A DNA stretch of 64,000 nt. Source: NZ13-RE01 sp049718665 (GTDB lineage: Bacteria > Dictyoglomota > Dictyoglomia > Dictyoglomales > Dictyoglomaceae). Within the stretch, counting starts at the first letter, position 1, and each line of letters starts with the position of its first letter. Location: contig JBNARO010000007.1 in the NCBI GenBank assembly GCA_049718665.1, positions 4,090-68,089 on the forward strand, in the 5' to 3' direction. This document shows positions 35,316-44,563 of the stretch, piece after piece. A program made the position numbers and the translations under genes. The notes under the pieces were generated by a model. The model had not been told where the DNA came from. It worked only from the letters and a program-made list of their open reading frames with translations, and did no database searches.

Positions 35316-35357
35316 GCTATTTTACCTCAAACAAAGATTATCGTTATGGAGGCTCTT

Positions 35358-36677
35358 CTATGTAGAACTTCTTAATTTATTTTGAATGTCTTGAACAATT
35401 TTTCTTATTGAAAGATCTGTTTGATATAACTCTTGTATTTTTTCGTAGGCATGAAGAATAGTAGTATGATCTCTTCCACCAAATTCCTCTCCAATTTTAG
35501 GAAGGGAAATATCTGTTAAGGTTCTTGCTAAATACATAGCAATTTGCCGAGGTAGAGCTATTTCTTGAGTTCTTCCTTTTCCTATGATTTGTTCAGGAGT
35601 TATATGGAAATAATTAGCAACTTCTTGAATAATACTTTGAATGCTTATAGGAGATAAGGTAGGTTGTAGAATATCCTTTAACACAGTCTTTGCAAGAGAA
35701 AGATCAATAGGAAGATTATTTAATGATGCAAAGGCAACCGTTCTTATTAATGCCCCTTCAAGTTCTCTAATATTTGATTGAATTTGCTCTGCAATAAATT
35801 CAATAACTTCATTGGGAACTACTACTTTTTCTGCTTCCGCTTTCTTCTTTAAAATTGCAATTCTTGTCTCTAAGTCTGGCGGCTGAATATCTGCCATTAA
35901 TCCCCATTCGAATCTTGATCTTAACCTATCTTCTAAAGTAGGTATTTCTTTAGGAATTCTATCACTTGTAATAACAATTTGTTTCCCTGCTTCATAAAGA
36001 GCATTAAAGGTGTAGAAAAACTCTTCTTGCGTTCTTTCCTTTCCTGCTAAAAATTGGATATCATCAATGAGAAGAATATCTATGTTTCTATATCTATTCC
36101 TAAACTTTGTCATTCCATCTTCTTTAATAGCATCTATAAGTTCTACAGTAAATTTTTCCATAGATGAATATACCACTTTTAAATGAGGAAATTTTTCTCT
36201 AATATAATGACCTATAGCATGAACTAAATGAGTTTTTCCAAGTCCTACACCTCCATATATAAATAATGGGTTGTAAGCCTTTCCCGGATTTTGACTTACC
36301 GCTAAAGCAGCTGCATGAGCAAACCTATTACTATCTCCTACTACAAAGGTATCAAAGGTATATTTGGGATTTAAGTTTGAATGATATAGAGTTTCTTCTG
36401 GAATTTCTCGAGGAGGAGAAGATCCTCCATTATCTTCTGTAAATAATTCTACTTTCCATTCTCTATGGGAAGATCTTTTTAATGCTTCCTCGATTATTCC
36501 TAAATAATGTTCTTGAAGCCATTCCTTAGAGAATCTATTAGGAGTTTGAAGGATAAACTTTTCCCCTTCAATCCCCAAAGGCTTTAAAGTTTTTATCCAA
36601 GTCTCAAAACCAGGTCTACTAATCTCTGAAGAAATTAAGTCTAATGCTTTTTCCCATGCAGTTTTCCAATCTTCCAT
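35358..36677 (-). CDS. dnaA: Chromosomal replication initiator DnaA
   Basis: A 439-aa AAA+ initiator that binds DnaA boxes and opens the origin. Domain I (~1-80) is followed by a short linker, AAA+ Walker A GGVGLGKTH (142-150), Walker B DILLIDDIQFL, sensor EDRLRSRFEWGL and the DNA-binding signature GGRDHTTILHAYEKI in domain IV. The gene stands alone: no dnaN, recF or gyrB follows, and no cluster of TTATCCACA-like boxes is visible on either side, so the origin need not be here. AGAGG lies 6 nt before the ATG. Confidence 0.97.
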   Translation of the reverse strand: MEDWKTAWEKALDLISSEISRPGFETWIKTLKPLGIEGEKFILQTPNRFSKEWLQEHYLGIIEEALKRSSHREWKVELFTEDNGGSSPPREIPEETLYHSNLNPKYTFDTFVVGDSNRFAHAAALAVSQNPGKAYNPLFIYGGVGLGKTHLVHAIGHYIREKFPHLKVVYSSMEKFTVELIDAIKEDGMTKFRNRYRNIDILLIDDIQFLAGKERTQEEFFYTFNALYEAGKQIVITSDRIPKEIPTLEDRLRSRFEWGLMADIQPPDLETRIAILKKKAEAEKVVVPNEVIEFIAEQIQSNIRELEGALIRTVAFASLNNLPIDLSLAKTVLKDILQPTLSPISIQSIIQEVANYFHITPEQIIGKGRTQEIALPRQIAMYLARTLTDISLPKIGEEFGGRDHTTILHAYEKIQELYQTDLSIRKIVQDIQNKLRSST

Positions 36678-36761
36678 ATTTAACCTCTTAGAAAAAGAAT
36701 ATTGAAAGTGCCAAAGTTAATTTTAACAAATATATAGGGGTTGGGCAATTGAAATTTTTTA

Positions 36762-36790
36762 TTGGAAAAATCAAGGTTTTAATGTATAAT
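36762..36790 (+). promoter_or_regulatory. Promoter of Crp/Fnr regulator gene
   Basis: TTGGAA (36762-36767), 17-bp spacer, TATAAT (36785-36790). Transcription should start near 36797, leaving a ~32-nt leader before ATG 36829. Confidence 0.65.
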
Positions 36791-36828
36791 AGAAATAAAG
36801 TAAAAAATTTTTTTTAGAGCGGGGAAAG

Positions 36829-37509
36829 ATGGAGGGAAAGGAATTTCTTAAAAAAGTTCCATTATTCTCTGGATTATCTGAAGAAGATTTAGACCGTCTT
36901 TTAAGTATCTCTCGGGAAAAATTTTATCCGAAGGATTCAGTAATCTTTCAAAGAGATGAAGTTGGAAATTTCTTCTTTCTTATATGTTCTGGAAGAGTAA
37001 AGGTTGTAATAGAGACTGAAGATGGAAAGGAAGCTATTCTTTCTATTCTCTACCCCACTGAGTTTTTTGGAGAAATGTCTCTTTTGGATGGTGAGCCTCG
37101 CTCTGCTACAATAATTGCTTTAGAAAATACTCGGGTATTGATAATTCAAAGAGATGACTTCTTAAATCTTCTTTATAAACATCCTGAGATATCTTTAAAA
37201 ATTTTAAAAGCTCTTTCCCTTCGTCTAAGAAAGGCAAATAGACAGATTGAGACTTTAATGTTCTTTGACGCTCCAGGGAGAATTGCAAGGATTCTTTTGG
37301 ATATTGTATTAGATAAGGGAGTAAAAACAGATAAGGGAATTGCAGTTGATTTAGATTTTACAAGGCAAGAGCTTGGAAGCTTAATAGGAGTTTCCAGAGA
37401 AACCGCTACAAGAACCCTAAAAGCTTTTGAAGAAGAAGGAATAATCTCTGTGGAGAAAAATCATATTATAATTCATGACTTAGAGAAGCTTAAAAAACGA
37501 ATTTATTAA
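36829..37509 (+). CDS. Crp/Fnr-family transcription regulator
   Basis: A 226-aa regulator. Residues ~10-120 are a cyclic-nucleotide-binding-type beta-barrel (FSGLSEEDLDRLLSISR, then FFGEMSLLDGEPRSATIIA, matching the phosphate-binding cassette), followed by a dimer helix and a C-terminal winged helix with FTRQELGSLIGVSRETATRTLKAFEEEGII. The FGEMSLLDGEPRSAT cassette keeps the Glu and Arg-Ser of cAMP binders, so a cyclic nucleotide ligand is possible. No cysteine cluster is present. Its stop overlaps the start of the pseudouridine synthase gene (TAATG). Confidence 0.93.
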   Translation: MEGKEFLKKVPLFSGLSEEDLDRLLSISREKFYPKDSVIFQRDEVGNFFFLICSGRVKVVIETEDGKEAILSILYPTEFFGEMSLLDGEPRSATIIALENTRVLIIQRDDFLNLLYKHPEISLKILKALSLRLRKANRQIETLMFFDAPGRIARILLDIVLDKGVKTDKGIAVDLDFTRQELGSLIGVSRETATRTLKAFEEEGIISVEKNHIIIHDLEKLKKRIY

Positions 37510-38420
37510 TGGCTCAAAAGCAAGTAATAAAGATAACAGAATCTGTAAAAGATAGACTTGATAAATATTTAACCAAAGTCCTACCTTTAACTCGATCTCA
37601 GATCCAAAATCTTATAGAAGAAGGAAATGTAAGGGTAAATGGAAAGTTAGCTAAGAGAAGCCAAAGGGTAAAATTAGGAGATGAAGTTGAGATAGAAATT
37701 CCTTCTCCTGAACCTATAGATATACTTCCTGAGGATATAAAACTGGATATTATTTATGAAGATGAAGACCTCTTAGTTATTAATAAACCAAGAGGCATGG
37801 TAGTCCATCCTGCCTGTGGACATTATTCTGGAACCTTGGTTAATGCATTATTATCACATGTGGGAAGCTTATCTCAAGTTGGAGGAAAAATAAGACCTGG
37901 AATTATCCATAGATTAGATAAAGATACTACAGGACTTCTTTTGGTTGCAAAAAATGACTTTACACATTTAGCCCTTTCTGAACAATTAAAAAATAGAACC
38001 TTAAAAAGGCTTTATTGGACATTAGTAGAGGGAGAAGTTCCTTGGGAAGAAAGAAGAGTATCTTTGCCCATTGGAAGACATCCTGTAAATAGAAAAAAGA
38101 TGGCAGTAGTTTCCTATGGAAAGCTTGCTATAAGTAATTTTAAAGTATTAGAAAGATTTAAAGGATATACTCTTCTTTCTGCAAGTCTTGAGACTGGAAG
38201 AACTCATCAGATTAGGGTTCATTTAAGCTATTTAGGGTTTCCTGTAGTTGGAGATGCTACCTATGGCAGAAAGGATAAAAGATTTGGGATATCTGGGCAA
38301 TTGCTTCATGCAAAGGAAATTGTCTTTTTCCATCCAAGGAAAAAAGAATATATGAAATTTTCTTCAGATTTACCTCAGGATTTTCAAAGAGTATTAGACC
38401 AGTTGCGAAATGAATTCTAA
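37509..38420 (+). CDS. RluD-like pseudouridine synthase with S4 domain
   Basis: A 303-aa enzyme: an N-terminal S4 RNA-binding domain (~12-75: DRLDKYLTKVLPLTRSQIQNLI and VNGKLAKRSQRVKLGDEVEI), then the catalytic domain with LLVINKPRGMVVHPACG, GIIHRLDKDTTGLLLVAKN (active-site Asp) and LETGRTHQIRVHLSYLGFPVVGD. It modifies uridines in 23S rRNA, as RluD does. It is coupled to the Crp-type gene by a 1-nt overlap and converges on rqcH with a 27-nt overlap. Confidence 0.94.
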   Translation: MAQKQVIKITESVKDRLDKYLTKVLPLTRSQIQNLIEEGNVRVNGKLAKRSQRVKLGDEVEIEIPSPEPIDILPEDIKLDIIYEDEDLLVINKPRGMVVHPACGHYSGTLVNALLSHVGSLSQVGGKIRPGIIHRLDKDTTGLLLVAKNDFTHLALSEQLKNRTLKRLYWTLVEGEVPWEERRVSLPIGRHPVNRKKMAVVSYGKLAISNFKVLERFKGYTLLSASLETGRTHQIRVHLSYLGFPVVGDATYGRKDKRFGISGQLLHAKEIVFFHPRKKEYMKFSSDLPQDFQRVLDQLRNEF

Positions 38421-40136
38421 TGCCTTTTCTGGTTTTATAAAGATTGTTTTTTCATTTTTATATACTACGAAGCCAGGTTTTCCTCCTTTCGGTTTTTGAA
38501 CATATTTTCTTTTTGTATAATCCACTGCTACATAGGAAGAATTTTTTCCTTTACTGAAATACGCTGCTAAAGACGCTACCTCTTCTATAATTTCTTGAGG
38601 TATTTCTTCTTTTGATTTTAATTTTAAAATGACATGAGCACCTGGTGTCCCTCGAGCATGGAACCATAAGTCTTCTGGACTTGCTATATTAAAGGTAAGA
38701 TAATCATTTTGGCGATTATTCTTCCCTACATATACTTCATGTCCTGAAGATGTTATAAATTTATATGGCTCTGACTTTTTCTTTTTTCTCTCTTTCTCTC
38801 TTTTCTTTTTAATATATCCTTCATTAATTAGTTCTTCTTCTATCTCTTGAAGTTCTGTAAAGTTATTACTATTTTCTAATGCTACATCTAAAGAATTAAG
38901 ATAATAAATTTCTTCTTCCAATTTTTCAAGTTGTTCTTTTATAACAGAAATTCCTCTTTTTAACTTTTTATATCTTTTAAAATATCTTTGAGCATTATCT
39001 ACAGGGGATAAAGAAGGGTCTAATTCTATTTCTAAAAGTTCATTTTTTTCACTATAAGGATTAGGGAGAAGAACTTTTTCTGTTCCTTTTTTTATTTCCT
39101 TTTGATATAAAAGAAGAATCTCTCCTTTAATTTTAAGGATTTCAGCTGATTCTCCCTCTTTTATCCTTTCTATAAACTCATTCTTTTTCTTATTAATTTT
39201 TTCTAAATTACTCTCAATAATATCCTTCAATCTCTTTTTAAGTTGATCCAAAAGAAAAGTCTCTAAGGAGAAGGAATAAATATAATCTATAGCTTCTGTA
39301 AGGGTTTTAAATTCCTTTTTCTTTAAATCTTTAAATATTTCTAAAGAAAAGACAGAAAAGGTATAAGGATTATTATTTAAAAAATAGACTAAAAATTGAA
39401 AATCTTTATTAATGATTTTTTCTTTAAATTTTAAAATCTCTCTCTTTAATTCTTCTTTTTCTTCAGAGCTTAGAGATTTATAATTTTTATCTTCAACATT
39501 CCTTGCTATTTCTTCTGATAATAAGGGATTTATATATAGGATGTCTTTCAAAAGAATTTCTTTTACTGATTTCTCTTTATCTAAAGTCTTTTCAATATTT
39601 TCTTCAGTTATATTCAAAATAGAGATTTTCTCACTTCTTGGTGGATACAGATATATTTCTCCTGGAAGAATCTCTCTAAATCTACTTTTTTCACTACTAA
39701 CATGCTTTATAGCATCTAAAATAATATTATTCTCATTAACTAAAATTATATTACTATATTTCCCCATAAGTTCTATAATAAGTTTTTTCTTTGATTCATC
39801 TAATCTTTGAAATATGAACTCCACAATTCTTTCTTGAGGGATAAGATACCAATCTATAATTCTTGCGCCCTCCAAATATTTTCGCAGAAACATGGCAAAG
39901 GGAGGGGGATTTGTAGGATAAGGAAAATCTTTTTTAGTTAATTGTATCCTATATAACTGAGGATGAACAGAGAGAGATAATGTAAATTTCCCTTCCTTTG
40001 GTGAATATAGATGGAGAAAAATTTCAGTATTTCCTATTTGATATACCCTTTCCACTAAAGAGTTTTTTAATCTTTCATAAAGCTCTCTATATAAAATTTC
40101 TAAAGTTAAAAGATCAAAACTTAATTTCAGATTCAT
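38394..40136 (-). CDS. rqcH: RqcH/NFACT ribosome quality-control protein
   Basis: A 580-aa homologue of bacterial RqcH (formerly fibronectin-binding protein A). It has an NFACT-N domain (~1-180, MNLKLSFDLLTLEILYREL), helix-hairpin-helix and long coiled-coil regions (~270-440, very Lys/Glu-rich), and a C-terminal NFACT-R domain with SGHEVYVGKNNRQNDYLTF and PEDLWFHARGTPGAHVIL. It binds obstructed 50S subunits and recruits tRNA-Ala to add alanine tails. The LWFHARGTPGAHVIL segment is the family hallmark. Confidence 0.92.
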   Translation of the reverse strand: MNLKLSFDLLTLEILYRELYERLKNSLVERVYQIGNTEIFLHLYSPKEGKFTLSLSVHPQLYRIQLTKKDFPYPTNPPPFAMFLRKYLEGARIIDWYLIPQERIVEFIFQRLDESKKKLIIELMGKYSNIILVNENNIILDAIKHVSSEKSRFREILPGEIYLYPPRSEKISILNITEENIEKTLDKEKSVKEILLKDILYINPLLSEEIARNVEDKNYKSLSSEEKEELKREILKFKEKIINKDFQFLVYFLNNNPYTFSVFSLEIFKDLKKKEFKTLTEAIDYIYSFSLETFLLDQLKKRLKDIIESNLEKINKKKNEFIERIKEGESAEILKIKGEILLLYQKEIKKGTEKVLLPNPYSEKNELLEIELDPSLSPVDNAQRYFKRYKKLKRGISVIKEQLEKLEEEIYYLNSLDVALENSNNFTELQEIEEELINEGYIKKKREKERKKKKSEPYKFITSSGHEVYVGKNNRQNDYLTFNIASPEDLWFHARGTPGAHVILKLKSKEEIPQEIIEEVASLAAYFSKGKNSSYVAVDYTKRKYVQKPKGGKPGFVVYKNEKTIFIKPEKALEFISQLV

Positions 40137-40156
40137 ACTAAAATTTTCTCAATTCC

Positions 40157-40447
40157 TTACTCTTCCTTTATTATTTCCCCGCCTTCTACTTCTTGGAAAG
40201 TAATTTCCCATTGAGGACTAAATTCTATATGTAATCTCATAAGATTAGGACACTTTTCACCTAAAACATCTTTCCATAGTTCGTATTTAATAATTTGGTC
40301 CTGCGGACCAAATTCTGGATTTGATTCTTCCCGTGCACGAATTCTTACAAGAATGATTTCTCCACACTTTTTACATCTAACTTTAATATTAAAAGTTAAT
40401 GGGGGTAAAGGTGTTGGCGTAAAAAGCTTTTTTAACCATCTAAACAT
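40157..40447 (-). CDS. Hypothetical 96-aa zinc-ribbon-like protein
   Basis: A small soluble protein with CKKCGE (~24-29) and a later single Cys in GEKCPNL, plus aromatic and charged C-terminal beta strands. I do not recognise the family. The C-x2-C knuckle suggests zinc binding, though only three cysteines are present. It lies 20 nt upstream of rqcH on the same strand and may be co-transcribed with it; a link with ribosome quality control is only positional. Confidence 0.65.
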   Translation of the reverse strand: MFRWLKKLFTPTPLPPLTFNIKVRCKKCGEIILVRIRAREESNPEFGPQDQIIKYELWKDVLGEKCPNLMRLHIEFSPQWEITFQEVEGGEIIKEE

Positions 40448-40526
40448 TTTTCTACCTCCATTGTTTTTCTTTAAACATAAATATAGAGCTTATATATTAT
40501 ACCATTTTTGTCAGAAATCTTAATCC

Positions 40527-40555
40527 TTGACAGCGAAGAGTAAAAATTTTAAAAT
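40527..40555 (+). promoter_or_regulatory. Promoter of ROK regulator gene
   Basis: TTGACA (40527-40532), 17-bp spacer, TAAAAT (40550-40555). Transcription should begin near 40562, upstream of ATG 40608, and excludes the longer in-frame start at 40527. Confidence 0.7.
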
Positions 40556-40607
40556 TAAATCGATTTTCTTTCTTAACGAAATAAATTTAAAAAGGGGTAG
40601 GAAAAAA

Positions 40608-41795
40608 ATGGTATTTATAAGAACAGGAGAGACAGGGAAAGTTGCCCAGCAAAGGGAGATTAATAAAACAATTATCTTAAATGGATTTTTAAGGTATAGA
40701 AAGATATCGAGAACTGATTTAGCAAGAAAATTTAATTTGAGTAAAAGTACTGTCACTCGTCTTGTAAATCATCTTATTTCTGAGAACATGATAAGAGAGG
40801 TTGGAAGTCTTTCAAAAGGTTTGGGAAGGAAAGCAATCATATTAAGCTTAAATCCAGAATATAAAAAGGCTATATCTATAAAAATTGGGGTTACTATTTC
40901 CACCATAGCAAGAGTAAATTTTGCTATGAAGATTGAGGATTATTGGAATTTTCAAACTCCTGAAAATCCTGGGGAATTTATTAATAGAGTCCTCGAAGGA
41001 ATAGATAGATTATTTCCTGAAAGGAGAGAAAAAATTCATGCTATAGGAATTGGAGTTCCTGGAATTGTGGATGACAGTTTCCAAAATATAGTTATTGCTC
41101 CAAATTTAAGGTGGAAAAATATCCCATTAGCAATTTTATTAAAAGAAAAAATAAAAGATTCCTTTGGAATTAATATACCAATAAAAATGGATAATGAAGC
41201 TAATTTAGCGGTAGTTGCAGAAGGAATGTTAGGAGAGAGAATAGGGTATAATGACCTAAATATTGTATATGTGTTTATTGGGGAAGGAATTGGAACAGGA
41301 TTAATATTAGATGGAAAATTATATAGAGGGAAAAAGAATACTGCAGGAGAATTTGGGCATATGGTTATATTTAAAGGTGGAATTCCTTGTAAGTGTGGAA
41401 ATAATGGATGCTGGGAAAGATATGCATCTTTGTCCAGCCCTGTAAGTAAAGAATTAGGTATTGATCTTAAGTCTGAGGAAATAAGTATTAAGAACAGAGA
41501 ACTTTTAAAAGAATTTTCTTATGAAATTTCAGTAGGAATAATAAATATTGTAAATGGACTTAATCCTGATGTGATAATTTTAGGAGGTCCTTTAATAACC
41601 TCTAAAACTATCTCTTTTTGGAACGAGGTAAAGAAGGAAATTGTAGAAAATGTGAAAAAATATAGTATTACTGAAGAAGCAGGAAAAGTAAGAATTGAGC
41701 TTACTTCTTTTTTAGAGTTCCCTGCTGAATTAATTGGGGCTGGAATTTGGGCTTTCTGGGATATTTTTGAGGGTCCTGTACTTTCTACAATTTGA
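40608..41795 (+). CDS. ROK-family sugar-responsive repressor
   Basis: A 395-aa NagC/XylR-type regulator. Residues ~12-70 form a winged HTH (REINKTIILNGFLRYRKISR...LSKSTVTRLVNHLI). The rest is a sugar-kinase-like ROK domain with IGIGVPGIVDD, MDNEANLAVVAEGMLGE, GTGLILDGKLYRGKKNTAGEFGHM and the zinc site GIPCKCGNNGCWERYAS. It likely binds a sugar or sugar phosphate and controls glycoside-use genes. Candidate targets in the window are the porin/GH57 cluster, the glucan phosphorylase gene and the nagA operon, but no shared operator was proven. ATG 40608 has AAAGGGGTAGG upstream. Confidence 0.9.
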   Translation: MVFIRTGETGKVAQQREINKTIILNGFLRYRKISRTDLARKFNLSKSTVTRLVNHLISENMIREVGSLSKGLGRKAIILSLNPEYKKAISIKIGVTISTIARVNFAMKIEDYWNFQTPENPGEFINRVLEGIDRLFPERREKIHAIGIGVPGIVDDSFQNIVIAPNLRWKNIPLAILLKEKIKDSFGINIPIKMDNEANLAVVAEGMLGERIGYNDLNIVYVFIGEGIGTGLILDGKLYRGKKNTAGEFGHMVIFKGGIPCKCGNNGCWERYASLSSPVSKELGIDLKSEEISIKNRELLKEFSYEISVGIINIVNGLNPDVIILGGPLITSKTISFWNEVKKEIVENVKKYSITEEAGKVRIELTSFLEFPAELIGAGIWAFWDIFEGPVLSTI

Positions 41796-41821
41796 TTTCC
41801 CAATTCCTTCCCCTCCTTTTT

Positions 41822-43522
41822 TTAAATCCTCCTAAAGTAAGCATCAGTAATATATCTTTTCATCATTCTATGAGCATTGAAATAAGAAGCAATACTTCCT
41901 ATAGAATTTTTCATTATTTGAATCCATTGATCTGGCTGATGATAATACATAGGAATAATAATATATTCTAACTTGTTATATAAATCATCTATCTCCTCTT
42001 GAATATGATTCTCTATGTTTTTCTCCTCTTTTGGAGATGGACCAATAGACCATCCCGTAACTCCTTCTAAATGTCCCTCTATCCACCATCCATCAAGAAC
42101 ACTAAAATTGATTACTCCATTATGAGCAGCCTTCATTCCACTAGTTCCTGATGCCTCTAATGGTCTTTGTGGAGTATTTAACCAAACATCAACTCCTGCT
42201 ATAATTTTCTTTGCCATGTCCATATTATAGTCCTGGAGATAGACAATCTTAATATCATTTTTTAACTCCTGAATATAATTAAAAATTTCTTTGATTAATC
42301 TTTTCCCCTCTTCATCCTTTGGATGAGCTTTCCCAGCATAAACAATCTGTAAAGCTCCTTTTCTTTTTACTTTTCTTAAACGATTAAGATCTGAGAAAAG
42401 TAAATGCGGTCTTTTATATGCAGTAGCCCTTCTTGCAAAACCTAAGGTAAGAACATTTTCGTCAAACTTTATCTTCGTTTGAGAATAGATATAGTCTATT
42501 AGCTCTCTTTTTGCCTCTTGATGGGCTTCCCAAATTTTCTCGTCAGGTATTATTTCTACCCTTGCTAAGAGTTCTGGTTCATTAGCCCATCCAGGTATAT
42601 ATTCATCATATAACTTTCTAAAACTTTCTGTAGTCCAAGTAAAAGAATGGACTCCATTAGTTATTGCAGATATTTTTCTCCCAGGAAACATAGCAGAAGA
42701 AACTTCTTGGTGTCTTTTAGCAACTCCATTTACATAGCCGGAAAGATTTAAAGCTAAAAGGGTCATATTTAATTCTTTTTCCCCACCAAATTTTGTTAGA
42801 AGGTCAGAGGAAATAAAGTCTCCAAGAATTCTTTTAACTAAATCATAAGAGAATCTGTCATGTCCTGCTTCTACTGGAGTATGAGTTGTAAAGACACATT
42901 TTTCTCTAACACTTTCTAATCTTTCTTCTATAGGTCTTCCATCAGTTTTATTTAAAAGCTCTAAGGTAAGCAATGCAGAATGTCCCTCATTAATATGATA
43001 CTTCCTTATATTAAGCCCTAAAGCCTCTAAAACTCTTGCACCACCAATTCCTAATACCATTTCTTGCTTTAAACGATAGCTAGCGTCTCCTCCATAAAGA
43101 TAATCTGTAATATTCCTATCTTCTGGAGAATTTTCAGGAAGATTTGTATCTAAAAAGATGACAGGAACGTTAGATCCTATATATGAAGTCCAATAATAAA
43201 CCCAAGGTTTAATGAAGACCTTCCTTCCTTCAATATCTATAGATACTTTTATAGGTAGTGGGGTCAAAAAATCTTCGGGATTCCAATCATAAGGTAGTTC
43301 CTTCTGAATTCCATCCTCAGTAATTACCTGCTTAAAATATCCCTTTCTACTTATAAGAGTAACAGCAACAAAGGGTATATTAAGGTCTGCTGCAGTTCTT
43401 ACAGTATCTCCTGCCAAAACTCCTAATCCACCACTATAGGTAGGAATTTCTGATATTAATGCGATCTCCATTGAAAAATAGGCAACAACTTGTTCTTTTT
43501 TCAAAAGCTCAAAAATATCCAT
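41822..43522 (-). CDS. glgP: Alpha-glucan phosphorylase (GT35, short type)
   Basis: A 566-aa enzyme of the short thermophile-type glucan phosphorylases (alpha-glucan + phosphate to glucose-1-phosphate). It opens with VVAYFSMEIALISEIPTYSGGLGVLAGD and has YHINEGHSALL, FTTHTPVEAGHDRF, TNGVHSFTW, LGFARRATAYKRP and the PLP-lysine segment RPLEASGTSGMKAAHNGV. It would process malto-oligosaccharides taken up after GH57 action. A hairpin and ~150 bp separate it from the iron permease upstream on the other side, so it is probably monocistronic. GGAGGTCG precedes the ATG. Confidence 0.92.
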   Translation of the reverse strand: MDIFELLKKEQVVAYFSMEIALISEIPTYSGGLGVLAGDTVRTAADLNIPFVAVTLISRKGYFKQVITEDGIQKELPYDWNPEDFLTPLPIKVSIDIEGRKVFIKPWVYYWTSYIGSNVPVIFLDTNLPENSPEDRNITDYLYGGDASYRLKQEMVLGIGGARVLEALGLNIRKYHINEGHSALLTLELLNKTDGRPIEERLESVREKCVFTTHTPVEAGHDRFSYDLVKRILGDFISSDLLTKFGGEKELNMTLLALNLSGYVNGVAKRHQEVSSAMFPGRKISAITNGVHSFTWTTESFRKLYDEYIPGWANEPELLARVEIIPDEKIWEAHQEAKRELIDYIYSQTKIKFDENVLTLGFARRATAYKRPHLLFSDLNRLRKVKRKGALQIVYAGKAHPKDEEGKRLIKEIFNYIQELKNDIKIVYLQDYNMDMAKKIIAGVDVWLNTPQRPLEASGTSGMKAAHNGVINFSVLDGWWIEGHLEGVTGWSIGPSPKEEKNIENHIQEEIDDLYNKLEYIIIPMYYHQPDQWIQIMKNSIGSIASYFNAHRMMKRYITDAYFRRI

Positions 43523-43659
43523 AGTTCGACCTCCTATGTGAAAATAATCTTAAAACCTTAGAGTAATAATACCTTAATTTGGCATGAAATGCAAATTAAT
43601 AAAATTAAAAGAAATTTAGATTTTATAATGCTTTCTTTGATAAATAACAGGTGTTAATA

Positions 43660-43678
43660 AGTGAAGTTATACTTCACT
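43660..43678 (-). terminator. Hairpin at end of FTR1 gene
   Basis: AGTGAAGT (43660-43667) pairs with ACTTCACT (43671-43678) around a 3-nt loop and overlaps the stop codon. The downstream minus-strand sequence TATTAACACC is only weakly U-rich, so termination efficiency is uncertain. Confidence 0.4.
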
Positions 43679-44474
43679 CTTTGGCTCTAATGAGAGAAAT
43701 AAAAATTAATAAATATCCTGTCTGTAAGATTAATCTTCCCCACTCCATGGAGGTGGAATAACCAAAAAGGATTGCAAAAATAGAGCCAACTGCCCCTTTA
43801 TGATAGAAAATACTTTCCTGGGAAATAGGTAAGCTATAAGCTTCTTCTCCTAAAAAGTAAAGAGAAATTCCTTTTTCTTCTAAAAATTCTATTAACTCAT
43901 GGGTTCCATAACCTATGAGCCCACTTGCTATAAAAATTAGTAAGATAGAAGTATAATAAAAAAAGGATTTCAAATTGATTTTTAGACCCACCGTATATAT
44001 GAGGTATGTTAATAAAAAGGCACTTACTATTCCCAAGGTAAAGCTAAATAATGTTCCAAAGAGATCTTTTGTAAAAAAGGGAATTAAGAATAAAATAGTT
44101 TCTAACACTTCTCTAAAAATTATCACAAAAGAAAAAAGAATTAAAGCTATAGGATTTAGACTTTTTGAAACTTTACTTTCAATCTCTTCCTTTATATATC
44201 TTCCTTTTTTTGACATCCAATAAATTACTGAGGTCAAGACAATCACTGCTAAGTAAGAGGCGATTCCCTCAAAAAGCTCTTTTTCTTTTATTCCACCATA
44301 AAGAGTGAAGATAATAATGCTTAATAAAATTCCTAATAAAATAGAAAATCCTGTCCCTATCCATACTTCCTTTTTAGCACTTTCTCTTCCAGTTCTTTTA
44401 AGATAAGCTAAAATTATTCCTAAAATTAACATGGCTTCTAAACTTTCTCTAAAAACTATCAAAAACTGAGCCAT
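43674..44474 (-). CDS. FTR1-family iron permease
   Basis: A 266-aa membrane protein with seven predicted TM helices and two REXXE iron motifs: FRESLEAML in the first helix and FREVLETIL in the fourth. It is related to the EfeU/FTR1 permeases that import Fe(III) or ferrous iron after oxidation. Neither EfeO/EfeB nor a P19-type partner is encoded next to it, so its electron partner, if any, lies elsewhere. AGGAGGATATAT lies upstream of the ATG. Confidence 0.92.
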   Translation of the reverse strand: MAQFLIVFRESLEAMLILGIILAYLKRTGRESAKKEVWIGTGFSILLGILLSIIIFTLYGGIKEKELFEGIASYLAVIVLTSVIYWMSKKGRYIKEEIESKVSKSLNPIALILFSFVIIFREVLETILFLIPFFTKDLFGTLFSFTLGIVSAFLLTYLIYTVGLKINLKSFFYYTSILLIFIASGLIGYGTHELIEFLEEKGISLYFLGEEAYSLPISQESIFYHKGAVGSIFAILFGYSTSMEWGRLILQTGYLLIFISLIRAKE

Positions 44475-44563
44475 AATATATATCCTCCTTATTGCAAAAA
44501 TTTTTCATCTAAATTCTACTACTATTTTGGTATAAATTCAATAGTATAATCTGTATGTAATGG

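Noticed and set aside
36678..36828. Replication origin next to dnaA
   Set aside because: No cluster of TTATCCACA-like boxes or AT-rich unwinding repeats distinct from the background, and dnaN/recF/gyrB are absent nearby. A strand-skew plot of the genome would decide.
43577..43596. Sigma-54-type promoter upstream of glgP (TTTGGCATGAAATGCAAAT)
   Set aside because: GG and GC are separated by 8 bases rather than 10, and the TTGCA half is missing on the right spacing; no enhancer-binding protein is seen.
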